A program made the translations under genes and the position numbers. The notes below the pieces were generated by a model, which worked only from the letters and a program-made list of their open reading frames with translations, was not told where the DNA came from and ran no database searches. Below are positions 10,367 to 19,408 of a DNA stretch of 64,000 bases, piece after piece (position 1 is the first letter of the stretch; each line of letters begins with the position of its first letter). The stretch is from contig NC_015666.1 in the NCBI RefSeq assembly GCF_000217715.1, positions 124,001-188,000 of the forward strand. Direction: 5' to 3'. This DNA is from Halopiger xanaduensis SH-6. GTDB taxonomy: Archaea > Halobacteriota > Halobacteria > Halobacteriales > Natrialbaceae.

Positions 10367-10621
10367 ATGTTCATCCTCGACGACCTCCTGTTCCGGCCCG
10401 TCGTCGGCATCGTCGACACGCTCCACACGATGGCGCTCGACGAGATGTACGACCTCGAGGCGCTGGAAGCCGACCTCAAGGAGAACCAACTGCTGTACGA
10501 ACTCGGCGAACGCTCCGAGGAGGAGTACCGGCGCCGCAAGGAGGAACTCGAGGCGGAGATCGAGTTCGCTCGGGAGGTCCACGAACGACTCGCGAGCGGC
10601 CGCGTAGAGGTGAAATCGTAA
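10367..10621 (+). CDS. gvpG: Gas vesicle protein GvpG
   Basis: 84 aa. A small, mostly helical accessory gas vesicle protein. The start MFILDDLLFRPVVGI and the charged helical remainder (ELGERSEEEYRRRKEELEAE) are typical. Its stop overlaps the gvpH start (TAATG), implying translational coupling. Confidence 0.94.
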   Translation: MFILDDLLFRPVVGIVDTLHTMALDEMYDLEALEADLKENQLLYELGERSEEEYRRRKEELEAEIEFAREVHERLASGRVEVKS

Positions 10622-11238
10622 TGACAGAGAATCCACCGGACGACCGGGACCGCGATCGAGATCGAGACCGAGACGCGTCGCGCGACGACCACTGGCTCTC
10701 GAGCCTGCTCGACGCCCTGCTCTCCCTCGAGGACGACCGGAAGGGGACGGCTGAAAGTGATGACGACGAGTACAGATCGACCGGTCGGCGCCGCGGCGAT
10801 CGCTCCGTGATCGACTACGACGTCTCGATCCGGTCCGGAGAGGACCTCCTGGACGACGCGAGGCGGGGCGGCGAGCGGGCGCCGTTCGGGCGCGACCGCA
10901 ACCGAGACCGACCCGACCGCCGCGACGACGACCGAACGGGTCCGAACGGCCGGCGGTACAGTTCGTCGTTCCCCTCGAGCGACCACCACGTGACGACGCG
11001 AGCCTACGACGACGAACTGCTCGTCACGGCCGACGTCGCCGGCGTCGACCCCGACGAGGTGACGGTCGGCTTCGACGGGTCGACGCTCGTCGTCGGCGTC
11101 TCCGACCGGGAACTCGAGCGCGTCGACGTGCCCTGGGACGACCGGAGCGCGCAGGCGACGATCAAAAACGGCGTGCTCGCGGTTCGTGTCGTGCCGGAGT
11201 CGGCGTCCGAATCCGAACGGGGAGGCGAGGACGAATGA
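10621..11238 (+). CDS. gvpH: Gas vesicle protein GvpH, Hsp20-like
   Basis: 205 aa. GvpH is an accessory gas vesicle protein with a small-heat-shock (alpha-crystallin-like) domain. The C-terminal ~80 residues show it (LLVTADVAGVDPDEVTVGFD, then ATIKNGVLAVRV, the usual A-x-x-x-G-V-L end). The N-terminal half is a highly charged Asp/Arg-rich low-complexity region (RDRDRDRDRD). Overlaps of 1 bp upstream and 4 bp downstream show tight coupling. Confidence 0.9.
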   Translation: MTENPPDDRDRDRDRDRDASRDDHWLSSLLDALLSLEDDRKGTAESDDDEYRSTGRRRGDRSVIDYDVSIRSGEDLLDDARRGGERAPFGRDRNRDRPDRRDDDRTGPNGRRYSSSFPSSDHHVTTRAYDDELLVTADVAGVDPDEVTVGFDGSTLVVGVSDRELERVDVPWDDRSAQATIKNGVLAVRVVPESASESERGGEDE

Positions 11239-12224
11239 GCGACGCCGAATCCGCCGATGCCGACGAACTCGACTTCGGCGCCCTCCTCGAGGAGGCCGAG
11301 GACTGTCTCACGAACGTCGAGGATTGTCTGGGGGGCGTCGAGAACCTCGAAAATCTCGAGAACGACACGCTCGAGGAGTTGCTGGGCGACGTCGAAACCC
11401 TCGCACGGGTCGCGACGGAAGCGGAGGACCTGATCGAGGCGATCGACTTCAGTGAACTGCCCGAGGCGGTCAACGGGGACGAACTGCTCGAAGCGATCGA
11501 GATCGGCGAGATTCCCGATGTCCTGGCCGATGAGGATGCCGGAGCCACCGATCTCGTCAATTTCACTCAGTTGTTCCGGGCGATCAACCTGCTGAACGCC
11601 TGGGACGCGACCGATCTGGGCGACCTCTGGCAGGAGAAACAGGAACTCGAGGACGCAGTCGACGCCCTCGGCGACGGCGAGGACGCCGGGATGGTCGAGG
11701 ACGCCATCTCGGACATCACTGACGACGACGGGTCGCTGCTCGGGGGCGACGACGATGACGACGGCGACCTGCTCGAGACCGACCTCGGCGCGGAAGAGGC
11801 GAAGAACATGCTCGGCTCGCCCGACCCGGCAGAGGATCCGGAGGCCTATCAGGTGTTCATCCAGCAGCAGGCGATGAAGGGAATCGACGCCTTCCGCTCG
11901 GCGCTGCTCGAGACCCACGAGAAGTTCGAGCAACTCTACGAGTTCAACCGCGAGCGGATGCGCCGGCAGGATATGAGTACGAACTCGCGGAATCCGACGG
12001 CGTCCTCGACGGTGCCGGTCGATCGCCGCGACCTCGGGGGCGGCGCCCGGTACTCGACGGTCCCGCAGTCGGTCAAGTACTCGACGGCGCCCACGCGCAA
12101 GCGGATCTACGGCCGACGGTTCGAGATCGAGCGCGAGAAACAGCGACGGCGGAATCAGGAGGAACAGCGACGGCGGAATCAGGAGGAACAGCGACAGCGG
12201 ACTCAGGAGGAATCCCGACGATGA
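11235..12224 (+). CDS. Large acidic protein in the gvpI position
   Basis: 329 aa, at the place between gvpH and gvpJ where gvpI normally sits. GvpI is usually a short basic protein of roughly 140 residues. Here about 235 acidic, Leu/Glu-rich helical residues (EELLGDVETLARVATEAEDL) come first. A basic tail follows, ending in repeats of the type RRRNQEEQ. A segment around QVFIQQQAMKGIDAFRSALL may form an amphipathic helix. It could be a GvpI fused to, or extended by, a new acidic domain, or an unrelated replacement; I cannot decide from sequence. Start (ATGA overlap with gvpH) and stop (ATGA) are both coupled. Confidence 0.72.
   Translation: MSDAESADADELDFGALLEEAEDCLTNVEDCLGGVENLENLENDTLEELLGDVETLARVATEAEDLIEAIDFSELPEAVNGDELLEAIEIGEIPDVLADEDAGATDLVNFTQLFRAINLLNAWDATDLGDLWQEKQELEDAVDALGDGEDAGMVEDAISDITDDDGSLLGGDDDDDGDLLETDLGAEEAKNMLGSPDPAEDPEAYQVFIQQQAMKGIDAFRSALLETHEKFEQLYEFNRERMRRQDMSTNSRNPTASSTVPVDRRDLGGGARYSTVPQSVKYSTAPTRKRIYGRRFEIEREKQRRRNQEEQRRRNQEEQRQRTQEESRR
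12182..12217 (+). repeat. Short coding repeat at the end of the gvpI-slot gene
   Basis: Near-identical direct repeats of about 18 bp encode RRRNQEEQ-type units at the C-terminal end of the acidic protein (units near 12150-12215). The repeated block is highly basic/Gln-rich and contrasts with the acidic first half. Copy number could vary by slippage. Confidence 0.55.
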
Positions 12225-12334
12225 TCGACCCACCAACACCAACACCACCACGACGGACGGCGGCAAACGAGGTGACCGAACGATTCGAAACGCGAGCGCC
12301 GGCGGCGACCCCGCGAGGTGATCGCCGTGGTTGA
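12221..12334 (+). CDS. Candidate 37-aa Pro-rich small protein between gvpI slot and gvpJ
   Basis: The ATG overlaps the TGA of the upstream gene (ATGA), and the frame ends at a TGA overlapping the first codons of gvpJ. It would encode 37 residues starting MIDPPTPTPP and ending in an Arg-rich stretch. The two-sided overlap fits a translated coupling peptide in an otherwise seamless operon. It has no recognisable family, so it may simply be an untranslated gap. Confidence 0.35.
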   Translation: MIDPPTPTPPRRTAANEVTERFETRAPAATPRGDRRG

Positions 12335-12908
12335 CGACTTCCAGCCGAGCCGGCAGAAGGCCGACCTCGCCGAAGTCGTCGAGATGCTGCTCGACAAGGG
12401 GATCGTCATCAACGCTGACATCGCCGTCTCGATCGGCGACACGCAACTGCTCGGCGTCCAGCTCCGAGCCGCCATCGCCTCCTTCGAGACCGCGGCGAAG
12501 TACGGTCTCGAGTTCCCCGAGGGGACGGACATGCGCCGGGTCGCGGAGGCCGCCGGCGATCCGGAACTCGCGGAGATGGAGCGGCCGAAACCGCCGATCG
12601 ATCCGACCCGCGGGGTCAACGCGACGGCCGACGAGCGCTACGCGGACGAGGAACGGCTCGAGGGAGAGCGTGCGGACGACGCAGGCGAATCGGAGAGCGC
12701 GGACGGCGGCACCGAGAGCGACGAACCGCCGGCCCGCGGCAGCGAACGCGTCGGTGCGCGCCCGAATCCCGATCGGCCGACCAGCGGCGGAGTCGATCTG
12801 ATCAGCGGCGACGACTCGAGCGACTCGAGCGCTGAAAACGACGGTGATGACGGGAGCGATGCTACGAACAGCGAAACGGAATCCGACGAGACAACGGAGG
12901 GGAACTAA
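12318..12908 (+). CDS. gvpJ: Gas vesicle protein GvpJ (GvpA-like, extended acidic tail)
   Basis: 196 aa. GvpJ is a GvpA homologue needed for assembly. The GvpA-like core covers about residues 15-75 ([20 protein letters not shown], then [20 protein letters not shown]). The tail of some 110 acidic residues is longer than in classic GvpJ proteins of about 114 aa. Two GTG codons (12318, 12327) could start it; both lie within or next to the end of the small frame upstream. Confidence 0.92.
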   Translation: MIAVVDDFQPSRQKADLAEVVEMLLDKGIVINADIAVSIGDTQLLGVQLRAAIASFETAAKYGLEFPEGTDMRRVAEAAGDPELAEMERPKPPIDPTRGVNATADERYADEERLEGERADDAGESESADGGTESDEPPARGSERVGARPNPDRPTSGGVDLISGDDSSDSSAENDGDDGSDATNSETESDETTEGN

Positions 12909-12909
12909 C

Positions 12910-13254
12910 GTGACTAAGATAGACGTCGGCGACGGTGAGGACGCCCGGCAGGGACTGGTCACGCTCGTCGTCACCGTCGTCGAGATCCTGATGGACGCCC
13001 TCGAGCGCGAGGCGGTCCGGCGCATGGAGTCGGGCAACCTCGCGGACGAGGAGATCGAACGGCTCGGCGAGCAACTCGCGACGATCGAGGCGGAGATCGA
13101 GCAACTCAAAGAAGACGAGGGGATCGAGGACGGCGTCGACGACCTGCGCGGCGACCTCGACGGGCTGGTCAACGACGCGATCGAGCAACTCCACGGCGAG
13201 CCGACGATGACCCGCAAACCCGGCTACTCCGTGTTCGGAGGTGACGAGCAGTGA
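12910..13254 (+). CDS. gvpK: Gas vesicle protein GvpK
   Basis: 114 aa from the GTG giving [12 protein letters not shown], one base after the gvpJ stop. GvpK is a minor accessory protein of vesicle assembly. The family core is seen ([39 protein letters not shown]). The stop overlaps the gvpL start by 4 bp. Confidence 0.94.
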   Translation: MTKIDVGDGEDARQGLVTLVVTVVEILMDALEREAVRRMESGNLADEEIERLGEQLATIEAEIEQLKEDEGIEDGVDDLRGDLDGLVNDAIEQLHGEPTMTRKPGYSVFGGDEQ

Positions 13255-14285
13255 GCGCGAACGATCCCGGCTCGGAGGCCGACTCCGAACGGGCCAGTCG
13301 CGACGAGCGACTCGAGGGCGTCGACGCTGATGCAGACGCCGACGCCGCCGGCGAAGTCCCGGAGATCGACGAGGGGCGATACCTCTACTGTATCGTCCAG
13401 GTGGACAACGACGGCGCAGAGGGGGCCGATTCCGAGGACGACGCGACTGCGACCCTCGACACCACCGGCGTCGACGGCGAACCCGTCTCGGTCGTCGTCG
13501 AGGACGGCATCGGCGCGGTCGTCCACGCCTGCGACGGCATCTACGACTCCGCGGACCTCGCGCAGGTCCGGCGGTGGCTCGTGCGCCACCAGACGGTCGT
13601 CGACGAGGCCGGACAGGCCTTCGGGACGCCGATCCCGTTCCAGTTCGACACCATCCTCCGCGGCGACGACGAGCGCGTCCGCGAGTGGCTCCGCGAGGAA
13701 CGGGACACCCTCGAGCGCGCGCTGTCGGGGCTGGCGGACCACTGGGAGTACCGCGTCGAGGTCGTCGAACGCGACCCGATCGAGGACGCGGCACTGATCG
13801 AGCGCGACGAGCGGCTCCGCGAACTCGACGCGAAGATCGGCGACTCCGGAGAGGGGACGGCCTTCCTGCTCGAGAAGAAACTCGATCAGCGGCTCAACGA
13901 GGTCCGGGCGGCCCGTCGCGAATCGTTGACCGCCGACCTCGAGGAGCGACTCGCCGACGCCGCGCGGGAGGTCCACTCGCTCGAGCGGTCGCCGACGGCG
14001 TCGCTGGACGATGCAGTGGCGGACGATAGCGGCGGTAGCGGCGCTGAGAGCGATGGCAGTGCCGACGACGGCGGCGAAACCCTCTGCCGACTCACCCTGC
14101 TCGCCCACGAGGACGCCGAGAGCGAAATCGGCTCGATCCTCGACGACGTGGCGGCCGAGGACGGCCTCGAGGTCCGGTTTACGGGCCCGTGGCCGCCGTA
14201 CACGTTTGCGCCGGAGCTCGGCGGCGGGAGCGGTGAACCGGATGACAGTCAAACCCACGGTCGGGAGCAACGACGTGAGCCATGA
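13251..14285 (+). CDS. gvpL: Gas vesicle protein GvpL
   Basis: 344 aa. GvpL is homologous to GvpF and is a hub for interactions with other Gvp proteins in haloarchaea. Family motifs: RYLYCIVQ near the start, [11 protein letters not shown] in the middle and [16 protein letters not shown] near the end. A Gly/Ser/Asp-rich linker of about 25 residues interrupts the C-terminal domain. It overlaps gvpK and gvpM by 4 bp each. Confidence 0.94.
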   Translation: MSANDPGSEADSERASRDERLEGVDADADADAAGEVPEIDEGRYLYCIVQVDNDGAEGADSEDDATATLDTTGVDGEPVSVVVEDGIGAVVHACDGIYDSADLAQVRRWLVRHQTVVDEAGQAFGTPIPFQFDTILRGDDERVREWLREERDTLERALSGLADHWEYRVEVVERDPIEDAALIERDERLRELDAKIGDSGEGTAFLLEKKLDQRLNEVRAARRESLTADLEERLADAAREVHSLERSPTASLDDAVADDSGGSGAESDGSADDGGETLCRLTLLAHEDAESEIGSILDDVAAEDGLEVRFTGPWPPYTFAPELGGGSGEPDDSQTHGREQRREP

Positions 14286-14626
14286 GACCGCGCAAGGACG
14301 AGGAAACGCTCGTAGACGTCCTCGACGTCCTGCTCCGGGACGGCGCAATCCTGCGAGCGGACGTGATCGTCTCGGTCGCGGACATCCCGCTGGTCGGCAT
14401 CAAACTCACCGCGGCCATCGCCGGGATGCGGACGATGCAGGAGTACGGCCTCTTCGAGGAGTGGGACCTCGAGCACCGGCGCACGGCGATCACGCGCCGC
14501 CACCGCGGGAAAGGACGGCGGAAATCGAAGAAGCCGCTCGAGACAGGGACCGACGAGCAGGTCGCTCTCGAGCGAAGCGAAAGCGGGAGTCGCGAGGAGA
14601 CGGAGGAGCGAAGCGGGCCCGACTGA
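14282..14626 (+). CDS. gvpM: Gas vesicle protein GvpM (GvpA-like)
   Basis: 114 aa. GvpM is a GvpA homologue that interacts with GvpL and must be kept at low level. The GvpA-like core is LVDVLDVLLRDGAILRADVI, then VADIPLVGIKLTAAIAGM. A basic segment (RRHRGKGRRKSKK) and an Arg/Glu-rich tail follow. It is the last gene of the rightward gvp unit. Confidence 0.94.
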   Translation: MRPRKDEETLVDVLDVLLRDGAILRADVIVSVADIPLVGIKLTAAIAGMRTMQEYGLFEEWDLEHRRTAITRRHRGKGRRKSKKPLETGTDEQVALERSESGSREETEERSGPD

Positions 14627-14774
14627 CGGCGAATCCGAATGCAATTACGCCTTCGAAAACGGCCGCGAACTGAAATCAATCACCGCGATCACCGGAGCGG
14701 TCTGTTGTATCGTATCCAGGTGTCCCGGACCGAGTCGAGACGAGTCGTGGATCTCGTAGAGCCGCGCGCCGCGG

Positions 14775-14990
14775 TCACGCGTACTTCGGTCGCTCCTTGG
14801 TGAGTTCGACGTCGCCGGTGACGGTTTCCTCGTCGTGGTCGTCGTCGTAGATGTACTGGCCGGTCGACCCGCAGAGGGTGCACTCGTAGGTCTCGGAGAT
14901 CTCGTTGATGACCTCACCGTCCTCGAAGTAGACCCGGCTCTGCGTGATCTGCAGGAACTGTGGGGTTTCGCAGTTGGTGCAGGTGATCAT
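14775..14990 (-). CDS. Small haloarchaeal zinc-ribbon protein
   Basis: 71 aa with two knuckles, C4-x2-C7 (CTNC) and CTLC about 30 residues later, the spacing of a zinc ribbon. The middle carries YFEDGEVINEISETYEC. This is a conserved haloarchaeal type with no assigned function. A TATA-like stretch on the minus strand (about 15027-15036) would give a short leader. Confidence 0.82.
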   Translation of the reverse strand: MITCTNCETPQFLQITQSRVYFEDGEVINEISETYECTLCGSTGQYIYDDDHDEETVTGDVELTKERPKYA

Positions 14991-15000
14991 ATGCGACGGG

Positions 15001-15332
15001 TCGCGTCCACCAGTTGTAGTTATCCGGCTTGTAACCGAAAGCCAGCCCCTCCTACGTCCGAATTACCGGTCGGCAAACCGGCGGCTGAAGATCGACAATG
15101 TGTGTTAATTCTTGCCACACTTCTAAAACCGGTCGAAACACGGTAAATCGCCCTTAACCAACCGTTGACGGCAGCCACCCGCCGACCGAGTTCGGGTCGG
15201 TAGGCGCCGCAAACGCGAGCACAACCGGCGGTAAACTACGGTTAGTCGGTCGCTTACGGCGGGGTTCGACGGGCCGAATCCGGATCGATTGTCGGTCGGT
15301 CTCGAGGAGGGGTCTCGTGACCGTGGACGACC
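15001..15332. other. Intergenic stretch with no gene seen
   Basis: 332 bp between the zinc-ribbon gene and a small membrane-protein gene. It holds the likely zinc-ribbon promoter at its left end and several CCGGT-containing short inverted segments (around 15065-15085 and 15128-15135). I see no coding frame with haloarchaeal codon use and no RNA gene. Confidence 0.5.
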
Positions 15333-15653
15333 TCACTTCCGAGACTGTTCGGCGGGTCGCTCGAGGTCGATCCGACGGCGGCGGGCGGCCCGCCACTGCG
15401 CGTAGCCGTAGTACAGCACCGCGCCCTCGATGAGGAGCCCCGCGAACAGCGTCAGGAACAGCAGCCCGATCAGCGGATCGGCGGCGGCAGCCTCGAGCGG
15501 GCGTGCGGGGAATTGCTCGGCGGCGCGTCGCTGTGCCGGCGAGAGGCCGACGACGAGCACGCGGTAGGCGAGGTACGCCGTGGTCGCGAGCCAGCCGGCG
15601 TAGCCGACGCCGGCGACGGTCCAGCCGACGCGGCGGACGGTGTGGTCGGTCAT
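15333..15653 (-). CDS. Small two-helix membrane protein
   Basis: 106 aa from the ATG giving MTDHTVRRVGW. Two hydrophobic segments are seen, about residues 9-30 (VAGVGYAGWLATTAYLAYRV) and 58-82 (LIGLLFLTLFAGLLIEGAVL). A basic tail with RAARRRRIDLE follows and should stay inside. Function unknown; typical of haloarchaeal orphan membrane proteins. Confidence 0.7.
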   Translation of the reverse strand: MTDHTVRRVGWTVAGVGYAGWLATTAYLAYRVLVVGLSPAQRRAAEQFPARPLEAAAADPLIGLLFLTLFAGLLIEGAVLYYGYAQWRAARRRRIDLERPAEQSRK

Positions 15654-15840
15654 GCGCTCACCGTGGCAGTCATTCGTCGAGACGATTCGGCGGAGGGTCA
15701 CCGTATGCTTTCTGGAATGCCGACGACAGTTGGCGATCGAATTCCGGCGTGCTCGAGGTTGACCTCGCCGAGCGGTCGTCGCACGGCGTGTTGTTACGAC
15801 CGTGACTGCAGGGTTGTCACTACGGCGTTACTCGCGCTCG

Positions 15841-15848
15841 CTTTATCC
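15841..15848 (+). promoter_or_regulatory. TATA box for the 57-aa zinc protein (leaderless)
   Basis: CTTTATCC is centred about 26 nt before the ATG at 15871, the spacing expected for a leaderless haloarchaeal transcript. Confidence 0.55.
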
Positions 15849-15870
15849 CGTTCCGGGGCCTCGAGCCGAT

Positions 15871-16044
15871 ATGGCGCTTCACACCGGATCGAAAACGGCC
15901 GCCGTCTGCGAGGACTGCGGGAAGGCGGTCGCCGTCTGGGTATCGGACGACGGCACCGCGAGTCCGATCGGCCAGCGGCGCGGCTGTTCGTGTGGCAACG
16001 ACTCCTTCCGGCTTCTGTCCGATCGGCCGTCGCAGTCCGCGTAG
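15871..16044 (+). CDS. Small zinc-binding protein, 57 aa
   Basis: 57 aa from the ATG giving MALHTGSKTAAVCEDCGK. It has CEDC near residue 13 and a second pair CSCGN about 28 residues later, a compact zinc ribbon. Function unknown. The start is supported by the TATA box spaced for a leaderless mRNA. Confidence 0.78.
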   Translation: MALHTGSKTAAVCEDCGKAVAVWVSDDGTASPIGQRRGCSCGNDSFRLLSDRPSQSA

Positions 16045-16328
16045 TTTCGACCTATACCCGCGTTATCCGGGCCCTGCTACTGCTGGGGTGACGCTACGGT
16101 CGCCAAACCGGCTCCATAACAAAGGGTGCCCCTTGCAAACGTCGGCCTGCGGGGTGACGCGCCCCGTGTCGGGTACGCGCCTGGCCAGACGACGCGCTGA
16201 CCAGCCGATTGCGTGCGTTCGTGCCCGGATCGCTCGGAAGTGGACTCGCCCCCGCTTCGAGTACGCTCATGTCTCTCACGAGGGCGGGCCCCCGCCCCCG
16301 CCCGATTCCGCCGCACCGAGTTGCGGCG

Positions 16329-16919
16329 TCACGCCTCCCCGAACTGCTCCTTCCAGCACCGCCAGAGCGCCCGGTACAACGTCCATATATCGCACTCATA
16401 TCGGTCGCAAACGTCGCGACAGCGCTCGAGGTAGGTCTCGTACGCGTCGATCGACGGTTCGGGCTCGGGATACGGCGCGTCTAGTTCGCCGGCCTCCCGC
16501 AAGACCGTCCACTCGCGCTCGCCGACGACGACGTACCGATCCGGATCGAGGAAAAAGCAGAACGCCGACGCGACTTCCACTCCGACGCCTTCGAGGGCGG
16601 TGAGGCGGCCAACTGCTGCCGCGACATCGTCCGAACCTTCAGCCAGTTGCTCGAGGACATCGTCGACGACGTCTCGGACGGTCTCGAACTCGTTTCGCTC
16701 GAAGTGCGCCTCGGCCGTGCGCCGCTCGTCGTCCGGAGCGACACCGAGCGTCCGTCGGTAGTACCACCTGACGATCCACGCGCAGTCCCGGCGGCCGTAC
16801 GCGCCGCGCTCGAGCGCCGTCGGCAGGGTCTCGATCTGTTCCTGTTCGACGGAATAGAGCGGTTCCTGCTCGCGGTACTCGGCCGCTTTCGTCTCGATCA
16901 GCGACCGCGTGAGTTCCAT
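16329..16919 (-). CDS. Conserved haloarchaeal protein with helix-hairpin-helix (HhH-GPD-like) segment
   Basis: 196 aa from the ATG giving MELTRSLIETKAAEY. The segment LTALEGVGVEVASAFCFFLD, followed by PDRYVVVGEREW, resembles the helix-hairpin-helix and following strand of the HhH-GPD DNA glycosylase superfamily (GVG-x-x-x-AS). The usual catalytic Asp/Lys cannot be assigned, and no iron-sulfur cluster motif is present. It may bind DNA without being a glycosylase. The ~280 bp between it and the zinc gene at 15871 show no gene. Confidence 0.7.
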   Translation of the reverse strand: MELTRSLIETKAAEYREQEPLYSVEQEQIETLPTALERGAYGRRDCAWIVRWYYRRTLGVAPDDERRTAEAHFERNEFETVRDVVDDVLEQLAEGSDDVAAAVGRLTALEGVGVEVASAFCFFLDPDRYVVVGEREWTVLREAGELDAPYPEPEPSIDAYETYLERCRDVCDRYECDIWTLYRALWRCWKEQFGEA

Positions 16920-17156
16920 AGTGGTTTCGCACACGATGTCCGATGCTGTAGCCGTTACTGTCACCAGGACCAACCGGCCGCGATCGGGGCGGCCCGGGGA
17001 CGGTGACAGGAATGGCGAGACGGGGACCGGACTCGAGCGCGGGGCTCGAGTCGGCACGCTGCACATATTCGTGCTGAATGTTAGAAAGACTCATACACGT
17101 CGACGTAGTCACCTTTCGTGACGCGATTCGACCGCGACACCGCGGGGATGAAACCA

Positions 17157-19292
17157 ATGTCCAGCGACAACCAAGACACCGTCAAGACGATCTGTCCGTA
17201 CTGCGGCGTCGGTTGCGGAATCCAGGTACGGCAGGGTGAGGAACCGGGCGACGTACAGTTCATGCCCTGGGGCGAGGCGCCGGTCAACGAGGGCCGGATC
17301 TGCATCAAGGGCGGGGCGGCGACCGAGGTCGTCGACCACGAGGATCGGCTGACCGACCCGCTGATAAAGGAGGACGGGGAGTTCCGCGAAGCGAGCTGGG
17401 AGGAGTGTTTCGAGTACATCGTCGACGAACTCGAGCGCATCCGCGAGGAGTACGGCCCGGACGCGACGGGCTTTTTCGGCTCCTCGAAGACGATGAACGA
17501 GGAGAACTACCTCCTCCAGAAGCTCGCGCGCCGGTACGGGACGAACAACGTCGACAACTGCACCCGGATGTGTCACGCCTCGACCGTCTGGGCGCTGCGC
17601 ACGAGTCTGGGCGCGGGCGCGATGACCAACAGCATGCGCGACCTCCGGGAGGAGTGCGACCTGTTCTGGATCCAGGGGGCGAACCCGGGCGAACAGCATC
17701 CGATCGCGAACAGCCAGTACTTCCGCCAGGCCGTCCTCGACGGCGCGACGGTCATCCAGGTCGACCCCCACGCCAACAAGACGACCCGGTCGTTCCAGAT
17801 CGACGACACCGACCGCCACCAGCACCTGCAACTGAATCCGGGGACCGACATCCCGCTGCTGAATATCGTCCTCAAGACGATCCTCGAGCACCACGAGGAA
17901 AACCCCGAGGACGGCTGGATCGACGAGGAGTTCGTCGAGGCCCGAACGGAGGGGTTCGACCACCTGCAGGAGACCCTCGAGGACTTCGACAAGGAAGCCG
18001 CCGCCGAGGAGTGTGGCCTCCCGCTCGAGGACATCGAACTGGCCGCGAAGAAGTACGCCGAGGCCGACAACGCGGCCATCTTCACCGGGATGGGCATGAG
18101 CCAGCACGCCTGCGGCGTCGACAACGTGCAAAACGAGATCAACCTCGCGCTAATCACGGGCAACCTCGGCCGCGCCGGCACGGGGGTCAACCCGCTGCGC
18201 GGCCAGAACAACGTGCAGGGAACCTGTGACGTCGGCGCGATGCCGAACGTGCTGCCGGGCTACCAGCTCGTCGACGACGATGAGGCGCGGACCCGGGTCG
18301 AGGACGTCTGGGGATTCGAGATCCCCGACGAACCGGGGCTGACGAACGTCGAAATCTCCCACCAGTTCGGCGAGGCGGTCAAGGGACTGTACGTCATGGG
18401 CGAGAACCCCATCATGTCCGAACCGGACGCGAATCAGGTCGCCGAGCGGATCCAGGATCTCGAGTTCATGGTGGTCCAGGACATCTTCATGACCGAAACC
18501 GCCCAGTACGCCGACGTCGTCCTGCCGGCGACGACCTGGGCCGAGCGCGGCGGCACCGTCACCAACACCGACCGGCGCGTCCAGCGCATGCGCGGCGTCG
18601 AGAAGGTCCACGAGAACACGAAACACGACCTCGAGATCCTCTCGGAAGTCGGGACCCGCCTCTTCGACGAGGGGTTTGACTTCGAGGACTCCGAGGCGGT
18701 CTTCGAGGAACTCCGGCAGGTCTGCCCGATCTACCACGGGATGACCTACGACCTGCTCGGCGAGGAGGGCCTGCACTGGCCCTGCTACCAGCCCGGTGAC
18801 GAGGGCGACCCGTTCCTCTACGAACACGAGTTCGACACCGAGAGCGGTAAGGGCCACATCGAGGGCGTCAACCACCAGCCGCCCCGGGAGACCCCCGACG
18901 ACGAGTACCCGCTGATCCTCACGACGGCCCGACTCGAGGAGCACTACAACACCGGGACGATGAGCCGCCGGTCGCCGACGCTCAACCGGCAGACGCCGGA
19001 GAACTTCGTCGACGTCCACCCGAACGACGCCGAGCGGTACGGGATCGAAGACGGCGAGAAGGTCCTCCTCAAATCGCGCCGCGGCGAGATCACCGTCGAA
19101 GCGCAGGTCACCGAGGACATCAAGGAGGGATCGGTCTGGACGACGCCGCACTTCGCAGCCGCGTCCGCGAACCGGCTGACCAACGACGTACTCGACGAAC
19201 GGTCGAAGATACCCGAATACAAGGCCGCAGCCGCGGATATCGAGGTCGGCCTCGAGCCCGCGCCGGACGCGGAGTCGGCGGCTGACGACTAG
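17157..19292 (+). CDS. fdhA: Molybdopterin-dependent formate dehydrogenase, catalytic subunit
   Basis: 711 aa from the ATG giving MSSDNQDTVKTICPYCG; in-frame starts at 17118 (GTG) and 17148 (ATG) are alternatives. It oxidises formate to CO2 at a Mo/W bis-pterin site. The N-terminal [4Fe-4S] site is CPYCGVGC plus GRICIKGG. The metal-ligand position is cysteine (C139, in NCTRMCHASTV), encoded TGT, so it is not a selenoprotein. C-terminal pterin-binding motifs include TTARLEEHYNTGTMS and the NRLTNDVLD ending. No signal peptide, no partner subunit and no fdhD or mob gene are adjacent, so the electron acceptor is unclear. Confidence 0.92.
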   Translation: MSSDNQDTVKTICPYCGVGCGIQVRQGEEPGDVQFMPWGEAPVNEGRICIKGGAATEVVDHEDRLTDPLIKEDGEFREASWEECFEYIVDELERIREEYGPDATGFFGSSKTMNEENYLLQKLARRYGTNNVDNCTRMCHASTVWALRTSLGAGAMTNSMRDLREECDLFWIQGANPGEQHPIANSQYFRQAVLDGATVIQVDPHANKTTRSFQIDDTDRHQHLQLNPGTDIPLLNIVLKTILEHHEENPEDGWIDEEFVEARTEGFDHLQETLEDFDKEAAAEECGLPLEDIELAAKKYAEADNAAIFTGMGMSQHACGVDNVQNEINLALITGNLGRAGTGVNPLRGQNNVQGTCDVGAMPNVLPGYQLVDDDEARTRVEDVWGFEIPDEPGLTNVEISHQFGEAVKGLYVMGENPIMSEPDANQVAERIQDLEFMVVQDIFMTETAQYADVVLPATTWAERGGTVTNTDRRVQRMRGVEKVHENTKHDLEILSEVGTRLFDEGFDFEDSEAVFEELRQVCPIYHGMTYDLLGEEGLHWPCYQPGDEGDPFLYEHEFDTESGKGHIEGVNHQPPRETPDDEYPLILTTARLEEHYNTGTMSRRSPTLNRQTPENFVDVHPNDAERYGIEDGEKVLLKSRRGEITVEAQVTEDIKEGSVWTTPHFAAASANRLTNDVLDERSKIPEYKAAAADIEVGLEPAPDAESAADD

Positions 19293-19408
19293 CGCGACGC
19301 CGGTTTTCGTTCGGGAGACGCGACGGCGTTCGGCGTCGTCACTTCCGGGGACTTGTGAAATGAAGAAGCGAGTTCATCGGTCGCCTCGCGGCGACGGTCG
19401 AACCGTAG

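Noticed and set aside
14560-14610. Another copy of the hairpin element at the end of gvpM (GAGCGAAGCG-like strings)
   Set aside because: The resemblance is limited to short GCGAAGCG runs with no matching second stem or flanking duplication.
15154-15396. An 80-aa leftward gene
   Set aside because: Overlaps the membrane-protein gene out of frame; Arg/Pro/Ser composition and no motifs.
17571-17573. Selenocysteine at the formate dehydrogenase active site
   Set aside because: The codon is TGT, an ordinary cysteine.
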